Translations under genes and position numbers: made by a program
Assembly: GCA_900472175.1 (NCBI GenBank)
Contig: UCHD01000023.1
Location: forward strand, 62,001-126,000
Source of the DNA: Hyphomicrobiales bacterium
Lineage (GTDB): Bacteria > Pseudomonadota > Alphaproteobacteria > Rhizobiales > Rhizobiaceae
Length of the DNA: 64,000 nucleotides
Direction of reading: 5' to 3'
The notes under the pieces: model-generated
The model's database searches: none
The model's input: only the letters and a program-made list of their open reading frames with translations
Told to the model about the DNA's origin: nothing
Shown here: positions 10,599 to 20,750 of the stretch, in pieces
How positions within the stretch are numbered: position 1 is the first letter of the stretch
Layout: every line of letters begins with the position of its first letter

Positions 10599-10611
10599 TA
10601 AATCAGCGTTT

Positions 10612-11517
10612 TCAGGCGGCGCGAATAGTCTGTTCGTGTGACAGAACCATCTCGCGGACGGATTCAAACACCAGATTGCCGATATCGGCCCGCGCCAGCG
10701 CGAAGGCGACATTGGCCTCGATGAAGCCCTGCTTGGAGCCGCAATCGAAGGTCCGGCCTTCATACGGATGGGCGTGGAACGATTGGTCTGCCGACAGGCG
10801 CAGCATGCCGTCGGTCAACTGGATCTCGTTGCCGGCGCCGCGCTGCTGATGGGCGAGTATCGAGAAGATTTCCGGCTGGAGGATATAGCGGCCGTTCAGG
10901 TAGTAGGTGGACGGTGCCTCGGCGACTGGTGGCTTTTCGACCATCTGCGTGACTTCGAAGCCATGCCGGGTTTTTTCGCCCATGCCGACGATGCCGTATT
11001 TCGAGGTGTCCTCAAGGGCGCATTGTTCGACGGCGACGACGTTGCCGCCGACATCATTGTAGAGGTCCATCAGGCCGGCCATGCAGCCGCGCGCGCCATA
11101 GGAAATCATATCCGGCAAAAGCAGCGCGAACGGCTCGTCGCCGATCAGGTCGCGGGCGCACCAGACAGCATGACCAAGGCCAAGCGGCGCCTGCTGGCGG
11201 GTGAAGCTGACGGACCCAGCCGTCGGCAGCATGCGCGCCAGTTCGGAAAGCTGGGCATCCTTGCCCGAGCGCGTCAGCGACGAGATCAGTTCCGGCACAT
11301 CGTCAAAATGATCTTCGATTGCCTGCTTGTTGCGCCCGGTGACGAACACGATGTGCTCGATGCCAGCCTGCATCGCTTCTTCGACGGCATATTGCACGAC
11401 GGGACGGTCGACGATGGTCAGCATCTCCTTTGGCATCACCTTGGTTGCGGGCAGAAACCGCGTGCCGTTTCCGGCGACGGGAATAACGGCTTTGCGAACG
11501 GGTCTGATAGGAGCCAT
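10612..11517 (-). CDS. exoN: UTP-glucose-1-phosphate uridylyltransferase ExoN (GalU family)
   Basis: Makes UDP-glucose, the sugar donor for succinoglycan, from glucose-1-phosphate and UTP. The 301 residues have the nucleotidyltransferase signature [20 protein letters not shown] (about 12-31), then [20 protein letters not shown] with the LLPD metal-site motif, and a conserved VEKP. Length is normal for GalU/ExoN. A start at ATG 11517 with upstream AGGATAG is plausible. It lies just four bases after exoO and before the two hairpins that separate it from exoP. Confidence 0.95.
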   Translation of the reverse strand: MAPIRPVRKAVIPVAGNGTRFLPATKVMPKEMLTIVDRPVVQYAVEEAMQAGIEHIVFVTGRNKQAIEDHFDDVPELISSLTRSGKDAQLSELARMLPTAGSVSFTRQQAPLGLGHAVWCARDLIGDEPFALLLPDMISYGARGCMAGLMDLYNDVGGNVVAVEQCALEDTSKYGIVGMGEKTRHGFEVTQMVEKPPVAEAPSTYYLNGRYILQPEIFSILAHQQRGAGNEIQLTDGMLRLSADQSFHAHPYEGRTFDCGSKQGFIEANVAFALARADIGNLVFESVREMVLSHEQTIRAA

Positions 11518-11521
11518 AGAA

Positions 11522-12541
11522 CTATCCTTTGCTCTTGTGCGGGCGGTTGCCCGGGGTGGTTCTATTCATCGTTTCCGGCGGGGGACCGAAAGGGCGAATT
11601 GCAGTGAACGGCGCCACCAGGCGCCGCAGTCTGACGGCGATCGGCATCCGCAGATGCCGGATTGCCGCCGGATTTCTCCACGCGGTTCTAACCGCGCCGG
11701 ACAGGGATCGTGCCTTGATCTGGTCGACCAGGAGGACGAAGGACCGCGCATCCTCGATGCTGCGGTGGCGCCGCTCCTGTGCCGCCATCGAGGCCGCATC
11801 CAGCCGGTGATTTTTCAGAAACTCCGCATCGGCGGCCAGCATCGCATCGACCTGATGCAGCTTCAGCACGCGCGAGATCGACCCGTTGCGGATATAGTAG
11901 CTGTAGCCAGCGGATGGTTCGACGGCGCAGCGGCCGCCCTTTGCCAGTGCGGACGCCAAAAGCAGATAATCCTCGCCGATCGGCAGGCTTTCGTCGAAGC
12001 GCAGGCCGTGTTCCTCGATGAACCGGCGCTCAAAGACCGGTTTCATGTAGCCGTAGTTATGCTCGGACTGAAACAGCACGTTCGAACCGATGAACGCCGG
12101 AAGCGTCAGCGTTTCCAGAGCTGCCAGGTCGGCCCCGTCGAACATCCGCTTCATCTCGCCGTCGAGCGGCACGACATCGACATTGTCGACGACGATCTCC
12201 GCCTTGGCGGCCTTGGCTCGTGCGATCATCCGGGCAGTCCGGCTGGGCGATACCGCATCGTCGGAATCCAGAATGACGATCCAGTCGCCGCGCGCAACGG
12301 CAAGGCCCGCATTGCGGGCGCCGCCGGGGCCGCGATTCTGTTCGAGCCGGATCAACCGGACGCGCGGATCTGTATAGGCATCGACAATCCCGGCCGTGTC
12401 ATCGGGCGAACAATCGTCGATGACGATAATCTCGACGTTGACACCGGTTTGCGCCAGTGCGCTGTCGATGGCGCGCTCGATCGTCTCCTCCGCCTTGAAA
12501 GCGGCGATGATGAATGTCGCGTCGGGGCGGTGCTGTTCCAT
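11522..12541 (-). CDS. exoO: Succinoglycan glucosyltransferase ExoO
   Basis: GT2-family (GT-A fold) glycosyltransferase that adds a glucose to the lipid-linked succinoglycan repeat; in Sinorhizobium meliloti ExoO adds the fifth sugar. From ATG 12541 it has 339 residues, beginning [20 protein letters not shown]. The nucleotide-binding VIDDCSPDD and the metal-binding DSD in [11 protein letters not shown] are visible. A longer frame exists upstream but lies inside exoM, so I use the ATG that overlaps the exoM stop by one base (TGATG). Assignment of the exact linkage rests on gene order. Confidence 0.92.
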   Translation of the reverse strand: MEQHRPDATFIIAAFKAEETIERAIDSALAQTGVNVEIIVIDDCSPDDTAGIVDAYTDPRVRLIRLEQNRGPGGARNAGLAVARGDWIVILDSDDAVSPSRTARMIARAKAAKAEIVVDNVDVVPLDGEMKRMFDGADLAALETLTLPAFIGSNVLFQSEHNYGYMKPVFERRFIEEHGLRFDESLPIGEDYLLLASALAKGGRCAVEPSAGYSYYIRNGSISRVLKLHQVDAMLAADAEFLKNHRLDAASMAAQERRHRSIEDARSFVLLVDQIKARSLSGAVRTAWRNPAAIRHLRMPIAVRLRRLVAPFTAIRPFGPPPETMNRTTPGNRPHKSKG

Positions 12542-13476
12542 CACGATGGCCTTGCCTCGGCTGCACCATACTGCTCGATTTCCCTGACGCCGAGAAGTCC
12601 GACGACGGCGCCAGCATGCAGGCAGGCGCGCAGGATGTAGCTGTTGCGGCGAACAGGCGAGAAAAACAACAGGACGCTGGCCAGCGCGCAAAACCCACAT
12701 TTGGCTCCCGCAAGCGCCAGCGCACGCACCTTGCCAACGCCACCCGCTCCAGCACCGATCAGCCGGCCATGCGTCTGGCCGAAGCGGAATTTCCGCTTTG
12801 CCAGCCACGAAAAGCTGGCGCGTTTGACCGGCACGGGTTCCTCGACCCAGGCCCCCGGCGCATAGGCTATCTCGCCGCCCATCCGGTGCATGTGGGTAAA
12901 GAACTCCGTGTCCTCGCCGCCGCTGCGTCCAAGCGCCAGGTTGAAACGGCGCCCGGCAAGCGATGGCGCCGCTAGGCGCAGAAGGACATTGCAGGTGTAA
13001 CCGGTGATGATCCGATCGCCGACCCAGACCGGGAATGTCGAGTGAAAGTCGCCGCGCTGCATCCAGCCCGGTGCATCCGCGCCGTAGATGGCCCTGACCG
13101 GGCCGAGCACTGTATCCGCTGCGGTTGACGTCGCCGTTTCGATCAACCGGACGATCCAGTCCGGGCTGGCCGTCTCGTCATCGTCGATGAACGCCAGGAA
13201 GTCCCCCGTGGCATTGTCGAGGCAGGCATTGCGGGCGATCGAGATATTGGCCGAGGGGCAATGAACGTAAACGATCTCGTGTCGAACGGCGGCGCGCATG
13301 GCGTCCACTCGTTCCTTCGCGCTGGGCGTCGCGTCATTATCCGCCACGATGATCCGGATCGTTGCGCCGTCGGGAACGCTAACCCCGTCCAGCGAGCGCA
13401 ATGTCTGTTCAAGTTCCGGGCGCCGGTAGGTGCAGACGCCGATATCGATGCGGATGGAATCCATGGCTGTCTTCAT
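12541..13476 (-). CDS. exoM: Succinoglycan glucosyltransferase ExoM
   Basis: GT2 enzyme, 311 residues, that by homology adds the fourth sugar (a beta-1,4-linked glucose) to the succinoglycan repeat in the cytoplasm. The N terminus has IGVCTYRRPELEQTL and IIVADNDATPSA. The metal-binding motif is the variant DDDE in FLAFIDDDETASPDW, typical of ExoM. A hydrophobic C-terminal stretch around ALASVLLFFSPV suggests membrane association. Start (TGATG overlap with exoA) and stop (TGATG overlap with exoO) point to coupled translation. Confidence 0.93.
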   Translation of the reverse strand: MKTAMDSIRIDIGVCTYRRPELEQTLRSLDGVSVPDGATIRIIVADNDATPSAKERVDAMRAAVRHEIVYVHCPSANISIARNACLDNATGDFLAFIDDDETASPDWIVRLIETATSTAADTVLGPVRAIYGADAPGWMQRGDFHSTFPVWVGDRIITGYTCNVLLRLAAPSLAGRRFNLALGRSGGEDTEFFTHMHRMGGEIAYAPGAWVEEPVPVKRASFSWLAKRKFRFGQTHGRLIGAGAGGVGKVRALALAGAKCGFCALASVLLFFSPVRRNSYILRACLHAGAVVGLLGVREIEQYGAAEARPS

Positions 13477-14471
13477 CAGGCGACCCGGCGGTTGCGGAAA
13501 TCGAGGAGTTCACGCCAGAAGCCGGCCGACCAGGCAAAATGCATCACCATCGCGGAAAGGGCGGCGAGCGGGCCATAGGGGTTCTTCTGCCCGAGTGCCA
13601 TCCAGACGCCGTAGCCAAGGCATGCGACGGCCCAAAGGCCGAATGGAATGACGGCAGCCCAATTGATGATCGCCAGCAGGGCACCAACCGCAACAGGCGC
13701 GACGGCAAGCGGCAGCATCTGCCGGATGCTCGGCATGGCGCGATGCTTGAGGAAATTCTTGGCCCGGCCGCGGCCATAGCCGAAATACTGGCGGAAAAGC
13801 GCCCGCGCCGTGCTGCGCGGATGATAGATCATGCTGGTCTTGTCGGTCATCCAGATCCGGTAACCGGCCTTGTTGAGACGGTAGTCGAACTCGGCGTCCT
13901 CGTTGTGGCTGAACATTTCGTCATAGCCACCGACGGCCTGGAACGCTGAAATCCGCATCAATGCGTGATGTCCGTGATCCGCCCAGTGACCGGTGGCACC
14001 GGTGCGGTGTTTGGATCCGCCATTGCCGAGCTTGGAATTCTGCGCATAGGCCGTGGCTTTCTGGAACGTGCTGAAACCCACCGTCTGCATTGCAACAACA
14101 ACGGAATCCGCGCCGGTCACAAGCGCGTCTTCCATCAGGCGCTGGCAATAATCATCCGGATATTCGCCGTGTGCATCGATCCGGATCATGTATTCATAGT
14201 CCGCACCGAGCGTTCCGACGGCGAGGTTGATGGCGGCACTCTGGATCTTCTTCGGATTGGCAAGCAATCGGACTTTCGGATTGACCGTGGAAATCCGCTG
14301 GACGATCTCGACTGTGCCGTCGGTGCTGCCACCATCGACCACCACAAGATCGGAGCCGAGATCGCGCATGGCGCCGCCAAGCTTGATGATCAGCGCTTCG
14401 ATATATTTGGCCTCGTTGAGGCAGGGAATGACAATAAGGCTGCGGCCATGCTTGGGATCATCGGCGTTCAT
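13476..14471 (-). CDS. exoA: Succinoglycan glucosyltransferase ExoA
   Basis: GT2 enzyme that in S. meliloti adds the first glucose (beta-1,3) to the galactosyl-lipid made by ExoY. From ATG 14471 it is 331 residues, starting MNADDPKHGRSLIVIPCLNE. It has VVVDGGSTDGT for the nucleotide, a DAH in RIDAHGEYP, and two or three C-terminal membrane spans (about residues 245-320). The longer upstream frame is inside exoL, and the chosen ATG overlaps the exoL stop, so the longer version is rejected. Length agrees with known ExoA. Confidence 0.93.
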   Translation of the reverse strand: MNADDPKHGRSLIVIPCLNEAKYIEALIIKLGGAMRDLGSDLVVVDGGSTDGTVEIVQRISTVNPKVRLLANPKKIQSAAINLAVGTLGADYEYMIRIDAHGEYPDDYCQRLMEDALVTGADSVVVAMQTVGFSTFQKATAYAQNSKLGNGGSKHRTGATGHWADHGHHALMRISAFQAVGGYDEMFSHNEDAEFDYRLNKAGYRIWMTDKTSMIYHPRSTARALFRQYFGYGRGRAKNFLKHRAMPSIRQMLPLAVAPVAVGALLAIINWAAVIPFGLWAVACLGYGVWMALGQKNPYGPLAALSAMVMHFAWSAGFWRELLDFRNRRVA

Positions 14472-15667
14472 AGCAGTCCACCCTTGTTGCTGTGCGTTTG
14501 GGAGAGCTCGTGGAGAGACGCGGCTTGGGCGTCGCTTGTGCGCAGCGCCGCCAGCCGGTTGACCAGCCGCTGGCAATCGGCGCGGTCAAGCACCCAGGCC
14601 TGTGCGCCCGTGGCCGCCACTTTGCCGAATTCGGCGAGATAGCGCTCCGTGGTCATATCGGCAAACAGGGCCGCAAGCGCCGCGCTGTCGGCATCGCCGA
14701 GGACGAGGCCAATATGTTTCGCGCTGATGAAGCGGGCCGTTTCCGTGCCGCGCATCGCAATCGGGACGGCATTGTAACGGCAGCCCTCGTACAACCGGTT
14801 CGGCAACAGCCAGCTGGAATTCAAGCCTTCCTCGAAGAAGTCGATGCCCCAGGAAAACTGGACGTCGTCGTAAATCCGGGCGAGATCCTCGGGGTTCTTG
14901 TAGGCGCCGTGAAAGTGCATGAAGGGTTCGTCGTCAACGAAACCGTCGAAATCGTCGAATTCCGAATAGGCGGGACGGCCGCGCAGCACGACTTCGAATT
15001 TTCCGTCCATGGCACGGGTGAATTCTGCAAGCAGTTTTAGCGATTTGCGGCATCGCAAGGCACCGAACCAGCCGATCTTCCAAGGCTCGCCGGGCTGCGG
15101 CGGGCGGGGCCGGGCGGTCTGCATGCCGGCGGTACCATCCAGGTCGATCACCTGGTTTTCCAGAAGCAGCGTGGGTGACTTGAGGCGCGAGACCGGCCGG
15201 AAATAATTCTCGATGAACGCCGGCGAACTGGTGACCAGCAGGCTGACATTGCGCCCGAGATAATGTTCCGCCGAGCGTAATGCGCGGCCGGCAAGATCGT
15301 TGCGCAGGAGAAGGCGATGGATATCGAGGCATTCGTAAACGATCGGCACGTCGCCGCCGAAAAGCGCGTTTGCCCGATTGGCAAGCGCCAGCATTTCGAG
15401 GTTCCGGGCGATGATGACGCCCGGTTTGCCGACGCCGCGAAGCTTGCCGCTAAGCATCAGCGCCGCCTTGCAGACGGCTGCAATCCGCTGGCCAAACCGC
15501 CCGTCCCGGGTGATGCCGAGCTCGATATGTCCATCAATCACAGGCGTATCTGCACCGCGCCGGAAGCCCGCCACCGTCACGTTCGCACCACCCGCCGCAA
15601 GCATCAGGGTTCTACGCCTGATCGCGGGGTCTGCCACATCATGTGCCAGGTATAGTACATCCAGCAT
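14468..15667 (-). CDS. exoL: Succinoglycan glycosyltransferase ExoL
   Basis: The 399-residue protein matches the size and gene position of ExoL, which adds the third sugar of the succinoglycan repeat. It has a two-domain, GT4-like look, with VLYLAHDVADPAIRRRT at the N terminus, IVYECLDIHRLLL in the middle, and the C-terminal GWFGALRCRKSL donor-domain strand. No membrane span is evident, so it is probably a peripheral inner-membrane enzyme. It overlaps exoA by 4 bases. About 90 bases separate it from exoK upstream. Confidence 0.92.
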   Translation of the reverse strand: MLDVLYLAHDVADPAIRRRTLMLAAGGANVTVAGFRRGADTPVIDGHIELGITRDGRFGQRIAAVCKAALMLSGKLRGVGKPGVIIARNLEMLALANRANALFGGDVPIVYECLDIHRLLLRNDLAGRALRSAEHYLGRNVSLLVTSSPAFIENYFRPVSRLKSPTLLLENQVIDLDGTAGMQTARPRPPQPGEPWKIGWFGALRCRKSLKLLAEFTRAMDGKFEVVLRGRPAYSEFDDFDGFVDDEPFMHFHGAYKNPEDLARIYDDVQFSWGIDFFEEGLNSSWLLPNRLYEGCRYNAVPIAMRGTETARFISAKHIGLVLGDADSAALAALFADMTTERYLAEFGKVAATGAQAWVLDRADCQRLVNRLAALRTSDAQAASLHELSQTHSNKGGLL

Positions 15668-15756
15668 GAAAACTTCCCGTTCTCCGCTCAGCCTTCGCCG
15701 AGCTTAGTTCAGTTTTTTGTGCATCGCAACATTCATGTTGCGAATGCTAATAAGCG

Positions 15757-16539
15757 TCAATCGAGCGTGCAGGTGATGGATTTCGGAAACAGGCATTTTT
15801 CGCCGGAAGCCGTGTAGGCCACGCGGTCGATCTGCATCTTTACCGGGCCTTTGTAGTCGAACTTGCCCATCCAGTCGCTCAGGGTATCGGTCCCCCAGAG
15901 GCTGAAGAAAATCTTCTGGTCGTTGACCGGGATCTTCGCGGGGTCCGTGACCTCCTGCACCAGCTTGCCGTTCAGGTAGTAGCGCAGCCTGTCCTTTTCC
16001 CAGACGAAGGCATAGTCGTTGAAACCGGCATTGGCGCCACCTGCGACATCGACAAGCTTCTCATTGCCGCCCTTCGCCGAAATGTACTGGTTAACCTGGA
16101 CCTGGCCGGGATCCTTGCCCAGAACCTCGAAATCGATCTCGTCATGCGGCTTCTTGTCGGTCGGGCCGATATAGGTGAAGAAAGCCGAGTTCAATCCAGA
16201 ACCATCAGCCGTCTTGATGCGCGCCTCATAGGTGCCGTAGCCAAAACGTTTGTGGGTCTGGATCTCGCCGCAGGCATAGTCGCGCTTGCCGGTTTTGCGC
16301 GCCTCGAAGGTGAGTTCGAGCACGCCGTTTTCGGCCGCAACCTGGTCCTTCGACCACGTGCAGTTCTGGTGGGCGCCGTTGTCCCAGCCGTCCGAAATGT
16401 ACCAGATCTTGCGGTTGATCCCGTCGAAATTGTCGACGAAGGAGGCGCCTGCGTTTGCGCCCTGCGCAAGGGCCGATGCCGGAACGGCAGCGGAAAATGC
16501 TGAAAGGACGAGAAGCAGTCTTGAGGTCGATTGGGTCAT
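15757..16539 (-). CDS. exoK: Secreted endo-beta-1,3-1,4-glycanase ExoK (GH16)
   Basis: Extracellular glycanase that cleaves nascent succinoglycan to lower-mass forms. The 260-residue protein has a signal peptide with likely cleavage after ASALA (residue 25). The GH16 active site is DEIDFEVLG with nucleophile Glu134, Asp136 and acid/base Glu138. It also has GYGTYEARIK and VWEKDRLRYYLNG, typical of this family. The open frame extends far upstream in exoH, but the signal peptide and the ATGA overlap with the exoH stop fix the start at 16539. Confidence 0.95.
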   Translation of the reverse strand: MTQSTSRLLLVLSAFSAAVPASALAQGANAGASFVDNFDGINRKIWYISDGWDNGAHQNCTWSKDQVAAENGVLELTFEARKTGKRDYACGEIQTHKRFGYGTYEARIKTADGSGLNSAFFTYIGPTDKKPHDEIDFEVLGKDPGQVQVNQYISAKGGNEKLVDVAGGANAGFNDYAFVWEKDRLRYYLNGKLVQEVTDPAKIPVNDQKIFFSLWGTDTLSDWMGKFDYKGPVKMQIDRVAYTASGEKCLFPKSITCTLD

Positions 16540-17681
16540 CGTGTTGCTTTTTCCTTTGCGGGTTCGGACCAGCCCTTCTGGTTTGTCCCGTTTTCCGGCA
16601 CGTGCTGTGATGCGGAGCGGGAACCACCCGTGCGGCTGCCGGTCAAGACGGCGTGCAGCGTGGGCGTCAGGCGTTTCGCAACATTGTGCGAAATGATGAG
16701 GATGACGAGGGCGAGAACAGGCGTTGCGAAGTAGAACAGCGGATAAAGGCCGGGATGCGACGCGCGGTTCCAGATCATCCAGAATGCGACGAGCAAGGGG
16801 TAATGGGCGCAGAATATCCAGAAACTCAGGCCTTCGGAGCGGGAAAGCCGCTCTCCGAGGCTCGAACGGACCAGGAGCGCCGAAATCGCCCAGGAGCCGA
16901 CAATGCCGCAGATGGCCGTCAGGCTGCGCAGCATGTCGATCCACACCGGATAGTCCGGCCCGGTCCAGTAAAGCGCTGTCGCCAGCATCACGGCTGCCGT
17001 CAGAAACAGCGCGGATATCATCGCCGCATGCCGGTCGACTGCGCGGATATCGAGCTGATGAAGGCTCGCATAGATGCCGCAGCTGAAGCCGAACAGGATC
17101 GATTTCTTCAGGAAGATACCGCTGGGGACCGGCAGCACGGCATAGGCAAAGAAAATCGCCAGCACTGTCAGTGGATAGCGCTTGATCAGGATGCCGAGAA
17201 CTGGCGCAAGCAGGATGCACAGGAGTAGGTCCCGCAGGAAGTATAGCGGAACATTGACCGGCAGGTCCTCGATCGCAAAGGCAAGTGTCGCCAGTTCGCG
17301 GGGGCTCGCATTGATCGTGTCGGGGAGATAGCCAAAGCCGATGCCACCCATCTGTATCAGCAGAACGAGCCCCAAAAAGGAAAGGCTCCAGATCACGAAT
17401 GGCAGCAGAACCGTGCGTGCCTTGGAGCGGATGGTCTTGCCATAGTCGAACGCGTCCAGCCCATGGCGAAACATGAGATATCCGGAAATAGCGCTGAGGC
17501 AGGGCACGCCAACGCGAAACAGGCTGTCGCCGAGAAAGACCCTGATCCAGTCGACGAAGCCATTGGCGCCGAGGAACGGACTTGTCTGCGGATCGAAAGG
17601 AACGTGTACGAAGACAATTCCCGAGATGAGCAAGATGCGCATCAGATTGATCCGCGATGATATGTTCGCGTCGATAACCAA
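16536..17681 (-). CDS. exoH: Succinoglycan O-succinyltransferase ExoH (acyltransferase 3 family)
   Basis: Integral inner-membrane acyltransferase, about 381 residues, that adds succinyl groups to succinoglycan. The N-terminal span is INLMRILLISGIVFVHVPFD, with the histidine expected in the acyltransferase 3 family. About ten hydrophobic segments follow. I place the start at TTG 17681, because AGGGG lies eight bases upstream; a TTG at 17726 is also open, and the sequence before INLMR gives no better ATG. The 3' end overlaps exoK by 4 bases. It begins the exoHKLAMONP run. Confidence 0.9.
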   Translation of the reverse strand: MVIDANISSRINLMRILLISGIVFVHVPFDPQTSPFLGANGFVDWIRVFLGDSLFRVGVPCLSAISGYLMFRHGLDAFDYGKTIRSKARTVLLPFVIWSLSFLGLVLLIQMGGIGFGYLPDTINASPRELATLAFAIEDLPVNVPLYFLRDLLLCILLAPVLGILIKRYPLTVLAIFFAYAVLPVPSGIFLKKSILFGFSCGIYASLHQLDIRAVDRHAAMISALFLTAAVMLATALYWTGPDYPVWIDMLRSLTAICGIVGSWAISALLVRSSLGERLSRSEGLSFWIFCAHYPLLVAFWMIWNRASHPGLYPLFYFATPVLALVILIISHNVAKRLTPTLHAVLTGSRTGGSRSASQHVPENGTNQKGWSEPAKEKATR

Positions 17682-18109
17682 GACGACATCCCCTGTCGGG
17701 CCACCTCCCCCGAAGTGGCGTTTCAACCAGAGCAGGCTTGAACCTGCATCTCGAAGATAGGGCAGTCTGTGTCGAGAAATATGGCACTGCAGCAGAAAAA
17801 CGCATGCCGATGCTGCAATGCACGCGATTTCTGCGTGGAAAATCCGGTCGCAAAAAATGCCGGGATTTTGATTGGAGACGCGAAAAAAACGCGTGGGGGT
17901 AGGGTGTTGAAGAATATCAGAATATGATCATATGTCCGCCACGACGGCGGTCAGAGGACGCAGAAAATAGTTTCGAAAATGCACAATTCCACACGTCACG
18001 GTTTGTGAAATCCCCATCCTCTCAGGCCGTCTGTTCCGAAATAAGGCGTCCGTGCAACTCCTCCGGCGTGTTTTGCAACAGTTCACGCCGGAGTGTCCTG
18101 GCCCTCGCT
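17682..18109. other. Non-coding gap between exoH and exoT (no exoI)
   Basis: About 430 bases with no convincing gene on either strand. In S. meliloti this place holds exoI, which encodes a nuclease-like protein; no such frame or remnant is visible. The exoH promoter must lie here, but I cannot point to clear -35 and -10 boxes. Confidence 0.6.
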
Positions 18110-19567
18110 TCAGGCCCGTCTTTTTTTGACGAGCTGGTAGATTTTGGTGAGTAGCGGCCGTTCCGACAAGAGCACGAACACGGCATAGATCAGGCCACCG
18201 ATCGCAGCGCCGGCGATGATCTGCAGGATGGGGTTCGGCAGCAGAAAACCGAAAGTCTCGAGCAGGTACCGGACCGCCAGCGCCATCACCAGTGCCATCA
18301 GCATCGGGCGGCTGCTGATATACAGGCCCTTGAAGAACGGCGTTCCATCCGCCTTGAATACAGCCCAGGAATAACCGATCAGCGTGACGGCATTGACGAT
18401 GCAAAGCCAGATCATCGCGTCGATCAGGCTGCCCGTGCTGGCGCCATAGGCCACGGCGGCGCAGGTTACCACGGCGCGGATGATCGCCGACCAGAACAAC
18501 GCCCGGCCATGTCCGACACCCTTGAGATAAGGAATGAACGTGCTGCAGGGCGTCAGGATACCCTTGGACAGTGCCAGTAGCCCAAGCACCGGCCAGGCAT
18601 AAGCCCATTGCGGGCCGAACAGCACCCGCATTGCCGGTTCCGCCAGTGCCCAGAGGCCAAACATCATTGGCGCCAGCAGCACCGTCGTTACCTGCGTCGA
18701 GAACATCAGTGCCTGCGACCGCCGCTCCTTGTCGTCCATCATGCCGCTGAACGCTGGAAACAGAACGCCCATGACGGCAGACAGGACCACCTGGTTGGGA
18801 ATGCTGGCAAACCGGTTGGCGGCCGAATACGCACCGGCGTCTGCAAGGCCGAGATAACGCGAGATGATCACCATTGGCGACTGGAAGGTGATGAAGTTAG
18901 CAACTTCCGAACCCATCATGCCGAGACTGAAACGGCTTAGACCCAGAACCCGCCGGGGGCGGAAGACGAAGCGCGGCATGTAATGCGAGACCGCATAGAG
19001 ACCGCAGAGGCGCACCAGCGCCGAGACGAACAGCTGCGCCATCAAGGCCCAGACGCCCCACCCCATAAGTGCCAGAACGACCGCGACGATGGCGCCGAGC
19101 GATTCGGAAATCATGCTCCAGACCGCGTCCTTGCTGAAATTCATCCGTCTTGCCAGCAGCGAATAGGCGACATCGCCGCCAAGCTGGATGGGAATGAGAA
19201 AGCTCATGATTTTCAGCAGGTAGGCGGCTTCCGGCGCGCCGAGAAGGGCTGCAAAGAAGTCCGCCCAGATGAAAAGGCCGAGCGCCATCAGGCAGGAAAT
19301 CGCCAGATTTGCCCAGAAGACGGAGTGGACCGTTTCCATCTCTTCTTCGCGCTGGATCACCAGCGCCGAGGTCAGTCCGGCTCCGCCGATCATGGCCAGG
19401 AACTGCACGACGGTCAGCGCCACGGCGACGGCGCCGAACTCCTCCGGCGTCAGAATACGGGCCAAAATCGGCACCGTGACAAACTTAAGCCCGAATGTGC
19501 TTGTCTTGGATAAAATGCTCCAACCGACATTGCTCGTGACGGATTTGACGTTAACTGTAGGAGGCAT
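18110..19567 (-). CDS. exoT: Succinoglycan repeat-unit flippase ExoT (Wzx-like)
   Basis: A 485-residue polytopic protein of the polysaccharide transporter (MOP) superfamily that would flip the lipid-linked octasaccharide across the inner membrane. The N terminus SNVGWSILSKTSTFGLKFV and ILARILTPEEFGAVAVAL is the classic Wzx signature. About 12-14 hydrophobic helices follow, and a basic tail ends SERPLLTKIYQLVKKRRA. It is divergent from exoW, with a 121-base gap for both promoters. Confidence 0.93.
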   Translation of the reverse strand: MPPTVNVKSVTSNVGWSILSKTSTFGLKFVTVPILARILTPEEFGAVAVALTVVQFLAMIGGAGLTSALVIQREEEMETVHSVFWANLAISCLMALGLFIWADFFAALLGAPEAAYLLKIMSFLIPIQLGGDVAYSLLARRMNFSKDAVWSMISESLGAIVAVVLALMGWGVWALMAQLFVSALVRLCGLYAVSHYMPRFVFRPRRVLGLSRFSLGMMGSEVANFITFQSPMVIISRYLGLADAGAYSAANRFASIPNQVVLSAVMGVLFPAFSGMMDDKERRSQALMFSTQVTTVLLAPMMFGLWALAEPAMRVLFGPQWAYAWPVLGLLALSKGILTPCSTFIPYLKGVGHGRALFWSAIIRAVVTCAAVAYGASTGSLIDAMIWLCIVNAVTLIGYSWAVFKADGTPFFKGLYISSRPMLMALVMALAVRYLLETFGFLLPNPILQIIAGAAIGGLIYAVFVLLSERPLLTKIYQLVKKRRA

Positions 19568-19688
19568 GGCGTAAATCCTGTGTGGCGATGGGGAGGATCA
19601 AGGACAGAGGAGACGCGCTAGACACGCAGTCGCAGCCTGATGGGAGGAACCAGGAAGCACCTTCTAGGAAAACCGCAGGGGCAAAAAG

Positions 19689-20648
19689 ATGGCGAAGTTT
19701 ACAGTTGTTATTCCGTACTACCAGAAACAGGCGGGAATTCTGCAACGGGCCTTGGGCTCCGTCTTCGCGCAGACCTACCAGGATTTCGATGTCGTCATCG
19801 TCGACGACCAATCGCCATTCCCGATCGAAACCGATCTTGAAGCCTTGAGCGATGAACAGCGGTCCCGCATCCGCGTCATCAAGCAGCCGAATGCCGGTCC
19901 GGGCGGCGCGCGCAACACGGGCCTTAACAACGTCCCGGCGCAAACCGATTTTGTTGCGTTCCTTGATTCCGACGACCTGTGGACACCGGATCACCTGCAG
20001 AATGCCCAGGTGACGATGACCCGCTTTTCGGCCGACTGCTATTGGGCGTCGATTACCGGCGGTGATGCCTTCTATTATCATTTCGACATGGCCGAACTGG
20101 AAAAGACCGAAAAGGTCACGCGGCTTTCCGAGAAACCGCTGGTTCTGGAAGTGCCCGAGTTTTCGCAGGTGATGCTGCGCAACTGGAGCTTCCTGCATCT
20201 GTCCTGCATGGTGATCGGACGAAAGCTGTTCGAGACGGTACGCTTCGAAGCGGAGTTGCGGCTGGCGGCAGAGGATGTGCTGTTCTTCTGTGACTGCGCC
20301 ATCGCGGCCAGCCGCATCGTCCTGTGCAACGAACCGGGTGCCGTGCGGGGCGAGGGGATCAACATCTTCCACAGCATCGATAGCGATTCTCCGCAATTCC
20401 TGTCGCAGCAGTTCAATACCTGGGTTGCACTCGACACGCTGGAAGGGCGCTTTTCCCGCAAGCCGGCGGAAATCGCCTCCATCCATTCCTACAAGCATAC
20501 CGCGCGTCGGCAGGCTCTCTGGAGCCAGGCCCGGCTGATCAAGCGGCGGAAGATGCCGCAGTTCAATCTGCTGGCCCGTTGGGTCTGGCGTGATCCGAAG
20601 TTGCTGCAGAGCGCGCTTCAGCTTGCCGTCGGCAAGTTATCACGATAG
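19689..20648 (+). CDS. exoW: Succinoglycan glucosyltransferase ExoW
   Basis: GT2 enzyme, 319 residues, the same length as S. meliloti ExoW, which adds the seventh sugar of the repeat. It starts MAKFTVVIPYYQKQAG and has VVIVDDQSPFP, PGGARNTGLN and the metal-binding DSD in FLDSDDLWTPDHL. AGGGG lies ten bases before the ATG. It is followed by exoV with a 100-base gap on the same strand and is divergent from exoT. Confidence 0.94.
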   Translation: MAKFTVVIPYYQKQAGILQRALGSVFAQTYQDFDVVIVDDQSPFPIETDLEALSDEQRSRIRVIKQPNAGPGGARNTGLNNVPAQTDFVAFLDSDDLWTPDHLQNAQVTMTRFSADCYWASITGGDAFYYHFDMAELEKTEKVTRLSEKPLVLEVPEFSQVMLRNWSFLHLSCMVIGRKLFETVRFEAELRLAAEDVLFFCDCAIAASRIVLCNEPGAVRGEGINIFHSIDSDSPQFLSQQFNTWVALDTLEGRFSRKPAEIASIHSYKHTARRQALWSQARLIKRRKMPQFNLLARWVWRDPKLLQSALQLAVGKLSR

Positions 20649-20750
20649 CCTTCGCAGGTGCAGCATTTTTTGCTGCGGCCATTGAGGCGCGTGACGGCAT
20701 TGCCTGTCACGCGCAAAAAGTACCCTGAGCAACGCATGAAGGAGACGGGC

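Noticed and set aside
16540-17853. Open frame extending exoK upstream to give a 698-residue protein
   Set aside because: The extension reads through exoH in another frame. The signal peptide at ATG 16539 and the ATGA overlap with exoH mark the true start.
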